From assembly GCA_950295325.1 (NCBI GenBank), contig OX485806.1, positions 36,334,001 through 36,398,000 on the forward strand: a DNA stretch of 64,000 nucleotides. Reading direction: 5' to 3'. Both the position numbers and the translations under genes were made by a program. The notes beneath the pieces were generated by a model. The model did not search any database and was not told the DNA's origin. It worked only from the letters and a program-made list of their open reading frames with translations. Shown piece after piece: positions 43,829 to 56,875 of the stretch (positions are counted from its first letter, which is position 1; the number at the start of each line of letters is the position of its first letter). The stretch is from Polytrichum commune (taxonomy: Eukaryota > Streptophyta > Polytrichopsida > Polytrichales > Polytrichaceae).

Positions 43829-44929
43829 TTAAATTGCAAACAATTTTCAAGCGCAAACAATGGAGATCATGGCAAGTGGTGGTAACCAATGACTTAGCTC
43901 AGAGCCACTTTACAGCTTGAGGGCCCTTGACCCGTGATATACATATTATGTGATTGGCTTAGAAGCCGGAGACTGTAAAAGGTCACCTTACACTAGATTT
44001 TGAAGGCTTAAAGGATCAGAAGGATTAAAAAATATGACAAATATACATGGCGTTCTACATGACATCAAGTAGAAAATGTTTCATGATCTTACAAATATTG
44101 CGACAAGTCCATTACGAAGAGTTAGTCTAATACAAAACTAGGGACCGTAATAATCAATTAATTTACTATTGGCTCCTAAAAATATTATGATATCATGATG
44201 GGGACCAAACCTGAACATATGTTGGGAAACCCATAAATAAATGATGGGAAGAAAATGGCCACATGCCATGAACATGTTGGATCGCATGTGGAAATGGCTT
44301 ATTTCGGCATTCCATGGTATTTATCTAAGGCATTATGGAAGCTTTTGAAAAGCCAGATTCAAGGTCAAGCATGGGTGTCAAGGCAAGTGGTGGTAGTCGG
44401 TGAGCTACTTAGGGGGATTTTCCATGTAGGCCCTTGCCAATAGATAATAGGTAATAATGGGTCGGAGGTGTTTGCATGTAGTTAAGTGGCCAAAATTGAA
44501 GTAACCAATTACCAAAAAATCTTGGCACTTGTCTATGTTGCCCTTATTTACATGTTCCTTGCAATTTGATGGTACTTGGTCATCTTCATGAGAGGATGAG
44601 GTGAGTCCGGTGAATAACCCGAGACCATGATGCCGTCGCCAAAAACCATTGTGGTTGTTGGCCATGGTCACACAGTCTTTCAGGTCATGATCCTTGAGGT
44701 CATGAATTTCGAAGAAACAACAGTGTTAGTTCGTTGGACCTGTCACGCATGTAAAGTTGTGTACGAGCCAAAGGCTTATGGGGTTCAAAGTACATCAAGG
44801 TGGGGTCATAAAGGTTGATTCCCTAGAGTAACGGAGTGTCAGAGAGGTCTCATGAGGATACACGCTAATATCAACTTGATGTTCCATAACATTAGTCAAC
44901 ACATACTTTCAGTTGGGTGGACCACATAA
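43829..44929. other. Intergenic, weak dispersed repeat
   Basis: 44430-44500 (ATAATGGGTCGGAGGTGTTT) resembles 59070-59130, so at least part belongs to a dispersed repeat. No coding motif recognised. Confidence 0.4.
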
Positions 44930-46510
44930 TCATAACATGTTGCATAATTTTACACACCATTCTACAATGCCAACCTGATAATGTAGGAAGACCCTTACTC
45001 TACTGAGCAATGTTATGTCCAATTGGATGAAAGACTTGAGACTACCTGTTATTGTGTTATGACATAGGGAAGAGAGCTTAGTAACTCTGATGAGGGTGTA
45101 AAGGGAACTCTCCAACACAAAATGTGCCTCATTTTCCATTGCCTTTTTGGAACAAAAGTGGCATTATCTTTTATCCCTAGAGATTGGATGGGTAACCATT
45201 GACCAACTTTGATGGCAAGTTTATGATTTGAGGTGTGGTAATGATTTTGCATGGGTTGGTGTCAATGGTTGCTTCAAGTATGGTTCACATTCATAGTTGA
45301 GAAAATCCATGAGGTGAAGGTAGTCTCATAATTTATTTCTTGTGAGGTGGAAAGAGTTCAATTCTTTAGCAAGAAATGCATTTTTGATAGCATCAAATGT
45401 GTTTTTTGTTCCGGTGGGATGTCTAGAGTTCCCATCGTGGTAGACCTCATGATGCCTTCAATATGGATGTCAATTTGTACCAACTATCAAATCCTTGTTC
45501 AACTAGGTGTCGAGAAAGTAAGGTTGCTTAATAAACCAAACAAGAAAATGGTAAGTAGTTCGTTATTGGAAACCTATAGCTTGTTTAAGTGCATGTTACT
45601 CCATGTGGTGTTCTCCAAATTCAACCAACAATATATGATAGAATGTCAAAGAGCGCAATTTGATATGAGGCGTCATATGTATCCTTGTGCCTTTTCTCAA
45701 AAACCTTCCCATGGCACTTTTTAGATCCCACCCCCAAATCTATGCACCATATGAAATAATTGGGAGCACCAAGCTTTTGAGTAGATAGGGTTTGAGTTCC
45801 CCACATGTGACTCTAGCTGTCGTTTCTTTCCTCAAGGTGGCTATCAAAGCTTTCATACTTGCAATTCTTGTCCTTTTACATGAAGGCTCAAAGTAGAGAT
45901 GAAAATAGAAATCCACCCAACTTATATTTATATCCATGACTTGTCTCTATTTGGTCATTACCTAAGTGAAATCCTTTTTTTTGTTTAATCTCCTTGTGTT
46001 TCGGCCTTAGATCACAAATTTTTCTTGAATAAACTAACATCAAGATTAGAAGAAATGCAAAACTCATAAAGCTTGTTGAGGAGTCTTTGTAAGCCTACTC
46101 TTGATTTGAAATGCTAGAGAACGTCGACAACGTCGTGGAGAATGGAAACCATTTTGTTAAATAAACATAGAACCGTCATTGATCTCGTCCAAATATGTCT
46201 TGAGTTAATCACAATATAGTCCGAATAGTGTGAGAGAAAGGGAATATCCTTGTTTGACACCAACATCAGACATCAATATGCTATACGTGTCACCATTAAT
46301 TTGTATTTTGCACAATCTATGGTCTACGTGGCTTTCACAGATTGTTGTAACTGAAGCGGTACACCTAAGCGTTGGGAGATGTTCCCAAAGTTTGACACAC
46401 GGGACTGTGTTGAAAGCTTTTTGGATTTCAACAAAGCAAGAATATAGATATTGACCGGCACATATTTGTTGTTCAATTAAAATGCATGATGTAAGAATGT
46501 GATCCAATAC
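44930..46510 (-). pseudogene. LINE ORF2 remnant (RT to C-terminus)
   Basis: Consecutive blocks in minus-strand order: CFVEIQKAFNTVPCVKLWEHL and DVGVKQGYSLSLTLFGLY (46430-46215) match reverse transcriptase motifs. MKALIATLRK...SLVLPIISYGA (45860-45740) matches the post-RT region. KLAIKVGQWLPIQSLGIKD (about 45220-45165) and ENEAHFVLESSLYTLI (45135-45090) match the Cys-less end region of non-LTR retrotransposons. The order is as expected from one ORF, but stops and frameshifts occur between blocks. It belongs to the same group as 19970-20400. Confidence 0.75.
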
Positions 46511-47690
46511 ACTCTAAACTTTGTAATATCATGCATGTAGCAACAAAAGTGCATGATGTATTCAAGAATTTTGTAGTACTAACATAGTGTGTGATAAAAG
46601 ATAATTAGTGTCGTATATATTTTTAATTAATTAGGCTTAATTAATTTGGTAAACATACTTTCTGATTTAATTAGGATTAATTAGGATTAATTTGACTTGA
46701 TTACATACAATCACACTTAATTAGCTTAAATGTGTATGAATACTTTGTGAAAGTAGAAGGTATCAACTAAAATATAATATTTAACATACTTAAAGTTAAA
46801 TTAAATGACAAAATTAATTTTAGTTCCATTTTAAAATGAAAAAGACCCTTTGAATGGTAAGTCACAAAAATTAAAAGCTCATTGCCAATGAGGATTTTGT
46901 AATATTTTTAACTTCCAAGTTAATTACATGCTTTATTGACGGTTTTATTTTGAAAATGAAACCCCAACCAATTCCTTATTTACTCAATGAAATGGAACAT
47001 ATATGTTGGAGTTTGGACCTTGAAGATGGAATGCACTCAATATGGGATTTGTTGGATAAGTGACCTTCAAGATGCAAGGGTAATGGTTTTTTTGAAGTCG
47101 GTCAGGCGGGTGGACAGGCGGGCATAAGTTTTCGGTCAGGTCTAGAAAATTTGAATTCTTTTCCTGGGGGTTGCCCCTGCCCCGAAAGTTCTTGTTGGGG
47201 GGGAGGTGGGGGGGTTTGGGGGTGTTTAACGTGCGCCCAAATTACCCAATCCCTGCTGAGGGTATGCCGATCCAGGTGGAAGACATTGTCAGGTGGGGAG
47301 TTTGGCTGGGGCGGCACATATGTTAAAATATAATGCAGGTGTGCTAAGATGAGCTCAACGAGAACAGAAATCTCATGTGGAACAAAAGAGTAGAAGCTCA
47401 TTTGATTTTGATTTTCAGGATGAATGCGTTACACAACTGTGAAAGCATGGCATGGCGTCTCGGAGTGTGCAGGTAGAGGCCGGTGTGAGAAAGAGTTATG
47501 ACAGGAATAACTGGCTTGTGGCAGCCCACATTCCTGGCGACATTGCTACAGTATTTGATCCTGCGATGTCAGATCTTCGTATGATTTTAAGCAGAATTCA
47601 CCAAGTGTTGGGTTGTTCACTACCCGTAGGGAATGTGAGCTGGGTTCAGAGCGTCGCGAGACAGATTAGCCTCACCCTACTGATAGGCCC
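46511..47690. other. Intergenic, no recognisable gene
   Basis: Very AT-rich (46560-46960, repeated TTAATTAG), then a GC-rich patch at 47100-47300 with G-runs. Long frames in the patch have no recognised domain. Confidence 0.4.
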
Positions 47691-47758
47691 CCCACACATA
47701 CTGGTGGGCGGCGGCAGTGAACGGGTGAACACCGTTCGCTGCCACCAGTATGTGTGGG
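47691..47758. repeat. 68-bp near-perfect hairpin
   Basis: CCCACACATACTGGTGG...GGCAGTGAACGG on the left pairs with CCGTTCGCTGCCACCAGTAT...GTGTGGG on the right, with a loop of only a few bases. It could be a minimal fold-back element; CCCCCCACACATACAG also occurs at 25020. Confidence 0.75.
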
Positions 47759-50275
47759 CATGAATCCGTTTTATGTTTTCTATGAAACAAATGTATTGAG
47801 AGCATCGTAAAGCCTGAGCTCAAAAGCATGTAGGTAAATTTTAATAAATTTATGAGAGGTTTAAGTTCTTAATAGACCTTTTCACAGTCCACGTAATCTC
47901 AGCTTGGATGGATCACGACAAATTGTGGTGTATGAACTTTGAGAAATGTGCTGAAATGAAATTCCATAGCCAGGTTTTTGTCCTCTGTATCCTACTTAAT
48001 TACACAAACCTTCGCCATTTCCAAACCTATTTCATTTCATGAATACTTGCTAAGTTTGTGGAGGGTTCAAGATTTTGAAGGATCACGATTTGGTCACACA
48101 CTAATAATAGTCAGACTAAGCTTTCATGGATAATTGAAATTTGGATGCACATTACTTAGCAAGTAAAAATAATTGCAATATTGTGAATCCATACTACCCA
48201 ATTTTTTTAACAATGAATGACAAATACTCCTTTGGTAAGATCACTTCACAGAAGTTCAAACTCAATTTCATGAATGTTCCAAGCTACATTGTCACTTATT
48301 AGGTGATTTTTCATCCAAATTTCAATCATCCATGACGACATTTCTTAACATGAATTTTAGGATGCAGAATATACCAAAGGTGGATGAACCAAAAGTAGCT
48401 TGTGGTGGTGATATTTGCACTAAACTTATTCATACAAAGTGTCAATAAAAAAGTTACCACATGTGACATAAAATACCATATGATACTAAAATTAAATATT
48501 TAGTAGTAGTTGAGATATACTTTTAGTTTGAAAATGTCACTTCATTTTAGGAAAAATGAACCAAGTTTGTTTCATTGTCAAAAACAAACAAGATAATTCG
48601 GGCCAACCAGTTACATGTTGACATCCTCCGGTTTTCCTTTATTATGTTGGGGTATATTCTATACATTCCTGTAACATGCTCGGTAATTTTCATGCAGTCT
48701 TGAACTTCCACAGGTTATTTCTCAAAATCATCCGGTAGTTGTATAACTAACTGCCGGATCTCCCCAATCGTAGTTCACGAAACCTAATAGTCCAAAAAAC
48801 TGGAAAAGTGGCCCCCTGCTGGTGATAGCCTGCGACTGGCCCTCCCACCAGCAGGTGTGGGCGGGCTATGATGCTCAGTGATGCAATAATGATTTAATTT
48901 CGTACGAGAGGAAACCGTCCATTTACATAACTTGGTTGACAAGTCAGTGGCTGGCGCAAAGCTTAGTACCATGACTCAACGCCTCAAATATGCCAAAATG
49001 CCGCCAGCCTTGAAATCATGATCCACATCTATGCCTCTAATAAGATGTCAGAATCCAACCATGCCTCTAAGAAGTCAGAATCCATGATGGATGGAAGCGG
49101 CCCAGTCTACTTCCCTGGTTGTTATCCAATTGCCAGTAAGGGACCGGTGATTTAAGCGAACCAACCCATACACTCGTTTCCAGTTGGGAGCCTAAACCCT
49201 TGTCTCCAAGGAACCAGTGTACGTGAGCTCCCATAAGCATGCGTATGGAACTCCCCCACCCCAACCGGCCAAGCCAGTAGTCTCCGGCTGCTTAATTTTG
49301 CACCACAATTGCAGACGATTGGGAAGATGAATACTTTGCAGACGACTTAACACATGGGACAAGGTATTGTAAGTGGCAGAGTAGCCTTGCTGCTACGATC
49401 ACACTGAGCTGCCTCACCGTCCCAAAGATTTCCCCCTCCAAATTCGCGAATCTATCAAAATTATCACCTGTTTTTAGTCTCAATTGGGTCCCAAATACAT
49501 TACATCCGATACTATACCTGCCATACCATTGTTGATTCAACACGTCCAAATGTTTAATCCTACCTACCGTCCGTGTTCATCCATTTTATTATTCTTTTCC
49601 TTCATCCATTCTTTTGCATCCATTCCTTCACATCCAATCAACTCATTCGTTCAGCCCAGCTCAATTCGTACCTTCTATGAATCGATCCATCCATCGATAG
49701 ATCAAAATTCCTCGATCCCTTTTTTGTTTTCATAAATGAAGTCCTAAATATATCTAAACCGATACCCATTTTTAGTCATCCATCCTTTCTTGTGCTCCAT
49801 CCCTTCACATCCAGTTAACTAACTAACGCTCAACATAATTCGTACGTTCCAATTTTATCCATAAATAGATCAAAATCAATACATGTTTTTAGTTTTAGTC
49901 CGGTCGCAAACATGTCATGTTCGATACCCATTTTCAGTCCATATACCTATACCTGCCATAACAGTGTGTATTCAACACGACCAAATGTTTAATCCTACGT
50001 TGTATGTATTTTTTACAAAGTTTTTGTAAGTTTTTGACATTTGACATGGAAAAACCTGCACAAAAATAAACTACACGTCAATTGACACGCACCATTTAGA
50101 TGTTGATCGTGCACTTGGCATTCCCACATTCTGTCTAGACACTCTATCCTCCCTAGGTGTTACCTCTTGGGTGTATAGATTTTGTAATACGTATGGCATT
50201 GTAACACAAATCAGTTAGAGAGGGCGGGTTCAAAAATAACACTTATGAGAGTAACAATTACGTAGTCAAAATAGA
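47759..50275. other. Intergenic, no recognisable gene
   Basis: Short frames only. 49160-49215 (CCAACCCATACACTCGTTTCC) is similar, in inverse orientation, to 63905-63945, so a dispersed repeat is present. CATCCATTC-type low-complexity sequence runs at 49570-49700. Confidence 0.45.
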
Positions 50276-50410
50276 GTCACTACATTAAATAAGATATTTA
50301 ATGTTTGATTATATCTAGTGTTGTTACCACCCTACTCTGCTGAACACTAATTTTCAATTCCTTGATAATTATTATTAGACATATATGTGCCACTACCTTC
50401 CCTAATAAAC
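50276..50410. mobile_element. Truncated CTACAC-type MITE
   Basis: Begins CACTACATTAAATAAGATAT and continues through GTTACCACCCTACTCTGCTG and GGCACTA-like sequence matching, in reverse orientation, 18290-18430 of the element at 17545. The other end is missing. Confidence 0.55.
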
Positions 50411-53400
50411 TCTTTGCTTTTTATTTTGTATTCACTCGGACCTGTAGCAAACAGTCTGTAAAGAATAGCAATCTTCGGGGCAACTTCACTGCAGATCATG
50501 TATTATTGCTTGGGATGTAACTTATAGAAGGTCATTACAGTGGTTTGTTCGGAGATTTAAGACACTCCTAGCTTGTCGCTGGAAGTACGAGAGGGAGCTG
50601 TAACTTGGTTGGGTCAGCACTCTTTACACTGCGGAAATGACAGTTCCAGATGGGATTCAAAGAGTGCATGACCAATGTGAACATGCCATGTGGCAAAATC
50701 CTCCCCCTAAATAAATTTCTCTATGTTGAACTAGGCAGTACATTACAATATTCCTGGCATACAGTTTACTTCTGCTCATGGAAATCTGAGCTAGGTAGGT
50801 CGCTGATAATTAGGACTTGCTATGACCTCTAATTGCTGACGCTTGAACCAATCCTGCTTTCCAAAGCCTTCTGATACGCTTGAGATGATACAGTGGAGGA
50901 CTTGTCTTCTGGTTCAACATTTACAAAGAGTGCCGAAATGTATATATATCTTTGTAAATGTTGAACCATGTGAATATAACATGGAACAAAATCTTCTGAA
51001 ACAACTTATTCTGTGTCTGACTGGGCAGCACATTACATTATTTGCCACATGAAGTTTAGTTCGCTAGTATAAATACTATTAGTGTACCATTCCTAGCTGC
51101 ATCACTAGAAGAAAGTACAGTACAATATCTGTTGCATGAAATCCAGCTTGCCTATGGAAATCTGATCTACTTTGGTCACTGATTACCACCACTTACCATG
51201 ACCTCCAATATGGTATCCTTAGACTAATACTGATATGCGGCCGTAAACCAAGTTTCAGGGAACAAGGTAATATGCTTGACAACATCTTTCGTAGACCATG
51301 TCAACACTTCCACCATCTTGATTTGTGACACCATTTGTACAACTCAAGCGCTTCAACCTCTTGCCAAAATTATCACAACATTCATAAATATGTATCATGG
51401 TCCAATAAGTAACTCATAGACATCATAATATAGTACAATACACATACTTCAAGCAAGGACTAATCTAAATTTCAGAAAGTGAAGATGAAAAATGTTGAGT
51501 CTGGCGCAACTTACGAATGGCTACAGGTCGTTCGTTCAAGCTCAGATAATAGAGACGTCCAAGCTACATCACTATAACTTTCCCGAGAAAGGGGCCCAAG
51601 AGATGGATAATTGTTGAAATTTACTAACCTTTTCATAACAATAAAATAATGATGAAAGAAGGATCTTTAACCTCAAATCGTTTTGTCAAGGAATGTTCTT
51701 GTCCCATTTCAACCGATGAAAATTCTAACAAACTGCTCTGTAGGTTCAAGAGCATTTTATTCTTATACAATTAAATGTTGTTCGCATCAACATCGATAAT
51801 CTGAAGGCCAATTAATTTGAGGTACTTTGAATATCCAAGGTAATTAAGAAGTTAAATTAATCAAAACAGATGAACATAACCATATTCATAACCAACCCTA
51901 AATTAATTAGCCTCCATGGTTCTTGACCTTATGAGTCGTGACTCTAGTATTACCCTAGTAGAAATTTCCACCCTATCCCTAGTCCCTTCGGCTACTTGCC
52001 TAAAATTTAAAAATTGGCTCGGTAAATATCCTAAAATATGATGCCTCAACCGGCTATATTGCCGATCTTTTCTCATTTGAACCGGTCAATTTCCAACCTT
52101 AACAATTTTAAGTCGGTATCTCGTCCGAATCATTGTGAACTCGTTCGGAAATCTCAAAAAAATTCCGGCTAGCTCGTAACTAAAGTTCGGTACTCCCCGT
52201 TCATTGCTTGAGACTACCCTCACATACTGAAATAGGGAAGAAACCTAGCTATCCCAACAAACGACACAGGCTTCATGAACCGGTGGCCCGATTACCAAAA
52301 CTTAGCTGTGTGTGCAGACCCACTGCCAATCGATCCAAGACAGGGTTCGAACTTGGGCTGCGCTGAAAGTTCTTGTTATGTCGGCTTCCGTGATGCTTGT
52401 AGTAGCTGCATCTCAGAAAACTAGCACCGATCTTGCTCAAATTGATGGCAACTTTGCTTGCTCTCTACTCACTTGACTGAATTGAAATTGCGGTGAGACA
52501 AAAACACAGGAGTTGGTCTCCTCAGTGTTGAATCCTGTTTCCTGAGCTTCCAGAACGTTGCGGAGAACGATGATGTTCAAGGCTTTCCTTATGGAGCTGT
52601 CTGCTCATAGATTTCTGAGACTACGTACCAGGTATGAGGGTGTTATTCAGCTAGTTTTTCTTGTTCTCCATCTTCTATTGATGAGCTCTACGTCTTGGAT
52701 TTGTGTTGCTCTGTTAAAACTTCAAAGAAACACCAACAAGAGTTGCACTGGAAAGTGGACTTTCCCCGATTCAGTTATGGTTTTTGTAAGAGCATGTGCA
52801 TCAGTTCCTTGATGAATTTGTAGGAATCACGCGTAGTAGTTCATAAAATCTGAAGATGCAAACCAATCTCTTTTGAACGTGTAATTTTATGATACATGTT
52901 TTAGATCCAGACCTAATCACACACCACTCAAATGTAGGAGTCCGAATAAGGAAAGAAATTTGAGTAAAACATGCATACCTTGTGATGAGTGCACTTATTA
53001 TATTGCATATGATGACTTTGCTTGTGCTTTAATCCGATTGGACATTTCCATATTTGTTATGAATGTGTTGTATTTAGAGTTTGGCGGTAGGTAGAAATGT
53101 TATCAGGGCTTGTGATGGGCTCAAAAGTACGTCTTGCCTGTTGCTTTGTGATTGAATTCTCTTGATGTGTTTCGCCTTGTGAGATTGGTGATCAGGTCCC
53201 CAATCAAAACTCATTGCGCGTCTTTGACACACGCCCGTGATCCCCAATAATTTGCCAAGTGACTTTGTGGCCACTTGTTGTCACTAATACTTTGAGCCCA
53301 TTTTTTAGCCCAAAAAATGACATCTCCTTGGAGGATTTCGATAGTTTTTCTTTTTCTTCCCCGCCCCCAACCTATAATGTTCTCTGTTGCCACAAAACAT

Positions 53401-55047
53401 TTTGAGCAAAATCAATTTTTGCATCCTCATTCACCATTACCACTTTGACAAAAACTCCCACACTACTAGGCTTGACCACTTAAAACTCCAAGAGACCCTC
53501 TCCAAACCTCATACGGAGGGTTTAAGAATACTTATTGGTTTTTTGGCTAAACTTGTCAAAAATGAACCTATCGTTTACAATAAGCATTATTTCAATTGAA
53601 AGATACATATATGCAGAACAAATTATAAGGACATTTGAATTCGTATAAATGACCTAGACTCAAATACATAGCACGTATATCTAATCAGCATTATCACAAG
53701 TTACTCTGAAATTTCCACTTCCCTTTTTTTGTATGTTATCATAAAAAAAAGTGATCAAAGTACTAAAGATCACATAAGTTATTGTTTCAACGCTCATTCA
53801 GGGCCCTACACAACATCACATGTCCTGCATAAAGCCACCTTTTTCCCCTTTTTGGAGGATTGAGGCTACTAGAGTATTAAACTATAACAGATAGAAGTTT
53901 GCAATGCTGAGTGGACTAAGTGCAATACAGACTGTCTCACAGTAGATATTTCAGTGAAGGAGAAGCTCCACTTTTGCAAGAATACTTGCATCACTGTACT
54001 ACAACATCAATGCAAAAATAATACATAGAAATGAAAGCCAGAAGATATCGTGATCATCTCAACAAATCTCCCGGTCAGGGTGCCAGGGCAGATCTCAGCT
54101 ATCACCCAATGCTGATATTTATACAAACAACACATGGCAATCAGCACGGGCTGTCTTGCTCATCAAGCAACGATTTTACTTGCTGTCTTGCTCATCAAGC
54201 AACAAATTTTACTTACTGTTTGTGTATGTTGGTAGTGAGGCACAGCGCATCCGGTGATCTCTTCAGCCACTTTCTGCATTCAACAAGAAGTTGATTGTAT
54301 TTGACTGAAGTGGATTGGATTGGATTGGAATCTCTCAAAGCTGTGAAAACCCGATCAGCAGCTTCAGTACATTACTCCCATCACAAACACAAGTATCCTC
54401 CTACCACCAAAATATTCACACCACAAATGTACCTGTTACAGAAACTCAGATTTAGGTATGCGGGTGTAATTCGGTTGACTTTTCTTGATCAAACACTGAA
54501 GGTGCATGCATGTTTGAAAGGGATTGGACTCTGTTTTCATTATTTGTCAACTGCTCTACACTCAATAATAGTGAACACAATTGGGAGGACTACAATTAAG
54601 GAATCAACAAAACATGCAGTTCCGAGAACCGTAACTACTCGAGAGATCCAATTTCCAATCCGATATTTGTTGATGTTTTCTCGTACAATTGCTCACGCAA
54701 CACAATGCTTGTTGTGTAAAATCTAATCGTTAGAAGCTAAAGACATGCAAAACCAAACTGAATAACACTCACATACCTTAAAAGCACAAGCAATGTAATT
54801 GTGTGCATTTAATCGCAATGGATGGGCAAAGGGTGCAGCCATCCAAAAAACATTTGAGCGAAGAAACCTGCAAGCAGACTAGGAACATCTTCAGCGCTCT
54901 TCATGTCCTCCGGAACGTTATCGAAGCTCGGGAAACTCTAGAGTGTGGGGTACTTTGGAGTCTGAGCTTCTGCTGTTTTTATCTCGCTGCCATTGCATTC
55001 AGTAAGTTAGGGAGAGTAGAGAACAAGCAAGGTTTTTTCTGCTATTA
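50411..55047. other. Gene-free interval with dispersed repeats
   Basis: No recognisable gene or RNA. 50885-51050 contains an internal duplication (TTTACAAAGAGTGCCGAAAT next to TTTGTAAATGTTGAACCATG, partly inverted). 52620-52990 and 54450-54725 belong to the dispersed repeat also seen at 25540-25960 and 55590-55725. 54155-54215 has a direct duplication of GTCTTGCTCATCAAGCAACA. Frames up to 143 codons (54295-54726) lie in that repeat and show no domain. Confidence 0.45.
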
Positions 55048-55400
55048 GGGTCGGTTCACACTATGCCCAAGTCGAGAGGAGAAGTGTCACTTTTCTGGAC
55101 CAAACTATGTCGAGAGGAGAAGCTATATTCAGATTTTTAATATTTTAATGAAAAAAAAGTTCGGCCTCTCGACGGAAGTTTGGGTCGAGCATTTTGCTCG
55201 ACCCAAACTTGGCTCGAGAGGCCGAACTCTTGGCGCCATAACTTCCTAAAAGTGTTGCCACCTAGGCTCTTTTGGAGGCGACGTCCTTTGGACTTCGGCC
55301 TCTAGTGTGAAGGCCGAGAGGACGGACTTTGGACATTTCTGCATTTTCATTGGTCCAAACACTTCTCCTCTCGAAGTTTGGCCATAGTGTGAACCAGCCC
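55048..55400. mobile_element. PIF/Harbinger-type MITE, 353 bp, copy 2
   Basis: Left GGGTCGGTTCACACTATGCC and right GGCCATAGTGTGAACCAGCC are TIRs flanked by TTA (55045-55047 and 55401-55403). Its length equals that of 4374-4726, and it is closely similar to that copy read in reverse. Confidence 0.9.
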
Positions 55401-56875
55401 TTAGTATCTGGTTATTTATCTTAACATACACGTACATTTTAGTGGTGTGTGGCTAGATTAGATCTAAGAATGGAACCCAACATGACATGTGTTTAGAAGA
55501 GATTGGACTACATGCTCTAAATTTATCAATCGTTCTAGGTTGAATAGTCAACATGCTGGGGGTGACCTACGTATTTATTAAAGAATCAACAAAAGTCACT
55601 TTCAATAATCATAACTCAATCAAGAGAATTATGATGTTAAATATGGATTTTGTCAATGTTTCATCCCCGCTTCATCGTAGATTGGCTAATGTAACACAAG
55701 CTTTTGTTGCATAAATTTTATCAACACAAGTTTAGTTGAAGGTCTTGATGTTGTTTACTATGGTATCTTGGATGAGTTGGATGTGGTGTGTGGTATGTTA
55801 AAGGCCTCATTGCCACTAGGCAGCACTTTTGTGGTTACTTGGAATATTAGGCCTCGGATTATCCCCTTGGGTTCCACCTTGATAGTAAAATTATTGACTT
55901 ACTACTTGCATTTGAACATGTTTAATTTGTACCCAAAAAAGAAAGCCCAACAGGGGCTCCAAAAGTGTATAGAAGTTAAGGTATGTGGGTGCTAGTAGTG
56001 TGTGCTCCAAAGTGTTTGTAGAGTGATTACAAAAATCATATTCAAAAGTGAAAAGTGCCCGGATATATGCCAGAACTTTTCAATGAATAGTACTTCAATA
56101 AATGGTGTTGGGATGACAATGTTGCCTAGATCTATTGGTGGTATTAATTTCATAGCGTAAAGAAATTTAGTATCACCTTCACTAGTTTCCCACACTAACT
56201 ATTACCCCTCCCTCACTAATTGGGAAAGTTGGTGTAGTAAAGGGGTTAACCTTCTATTCAAGGTCATTCTAACTCATCGCAAAGAATATGGGTTAACAAT
56301 AATTTGCAAGACTATATAGTAAGAACTTGGGCTATCTTCCTCAACAATTATTCAAACCTTAATTCCATATGGAAGATGGATATATTTGGAATTGCATCCA
56401 ATTGAGAGACTTTGGATATTCCCCCCCAAAAAAATACCACCTTGAAAAGAATTTGAAGATTTGAAGATTGTTTGCAAAAGATGTGGACAAATTTCACCAA
56501 GCATCTTCAAGAGTTCTAAGAGGTTTCAAGAGAAAATGTGCTATGAACAAATTTTAAGACCTTGATTGTGAAAAGAAGAAGACTTCTAGTAAAGGGGTTA
56601 GTGAATTTACTAATTAAAACATTTAGTAAAGGGTTCATTTGGAGTGTTGGATTACCTTTTGTGAAATTAGTTAAAAATCCAACGCAAGTGTATCGGACCA
56701 ATTATCTGCCAACATTAGAAAATTTAAGTGCATATCATTCCTTGTGAGAGCTCTCCAAGTTTTGCCACAATATCTGATAAATTGTCAAAGAGTGCACTTT
56801 GACATGAATCATCATATGTATCTTCACACCTTTCTCAAAAAATATCCTTTCACTAATATATAGTTTTTTTTTCAA
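55401..56875. other. Intergenic, repeat-derived
   Basis: 55590-55725 belongs to the dispersed repeat family. 56765-56850 resembles 45635-45720 (CAAAGAGTGCACTTTGACATGA, TCATATGTATC), linking it to the LINE-associated sequence. No intact frame. Confidence 0.4.

Noticed and set aside
52320-52370. tRNA-like B box (GGGTTCGAACTTGGG)
   Set aside because: No matching A box at proper distance and no cloverleaf; GGTTCGAAC is nearly self-complementary and can arise by chance.
54295-54726. 143-codon frame as a gene
   Set aside because: It lies within a dispersed repeat, has no recognised domain and related copies are not open.
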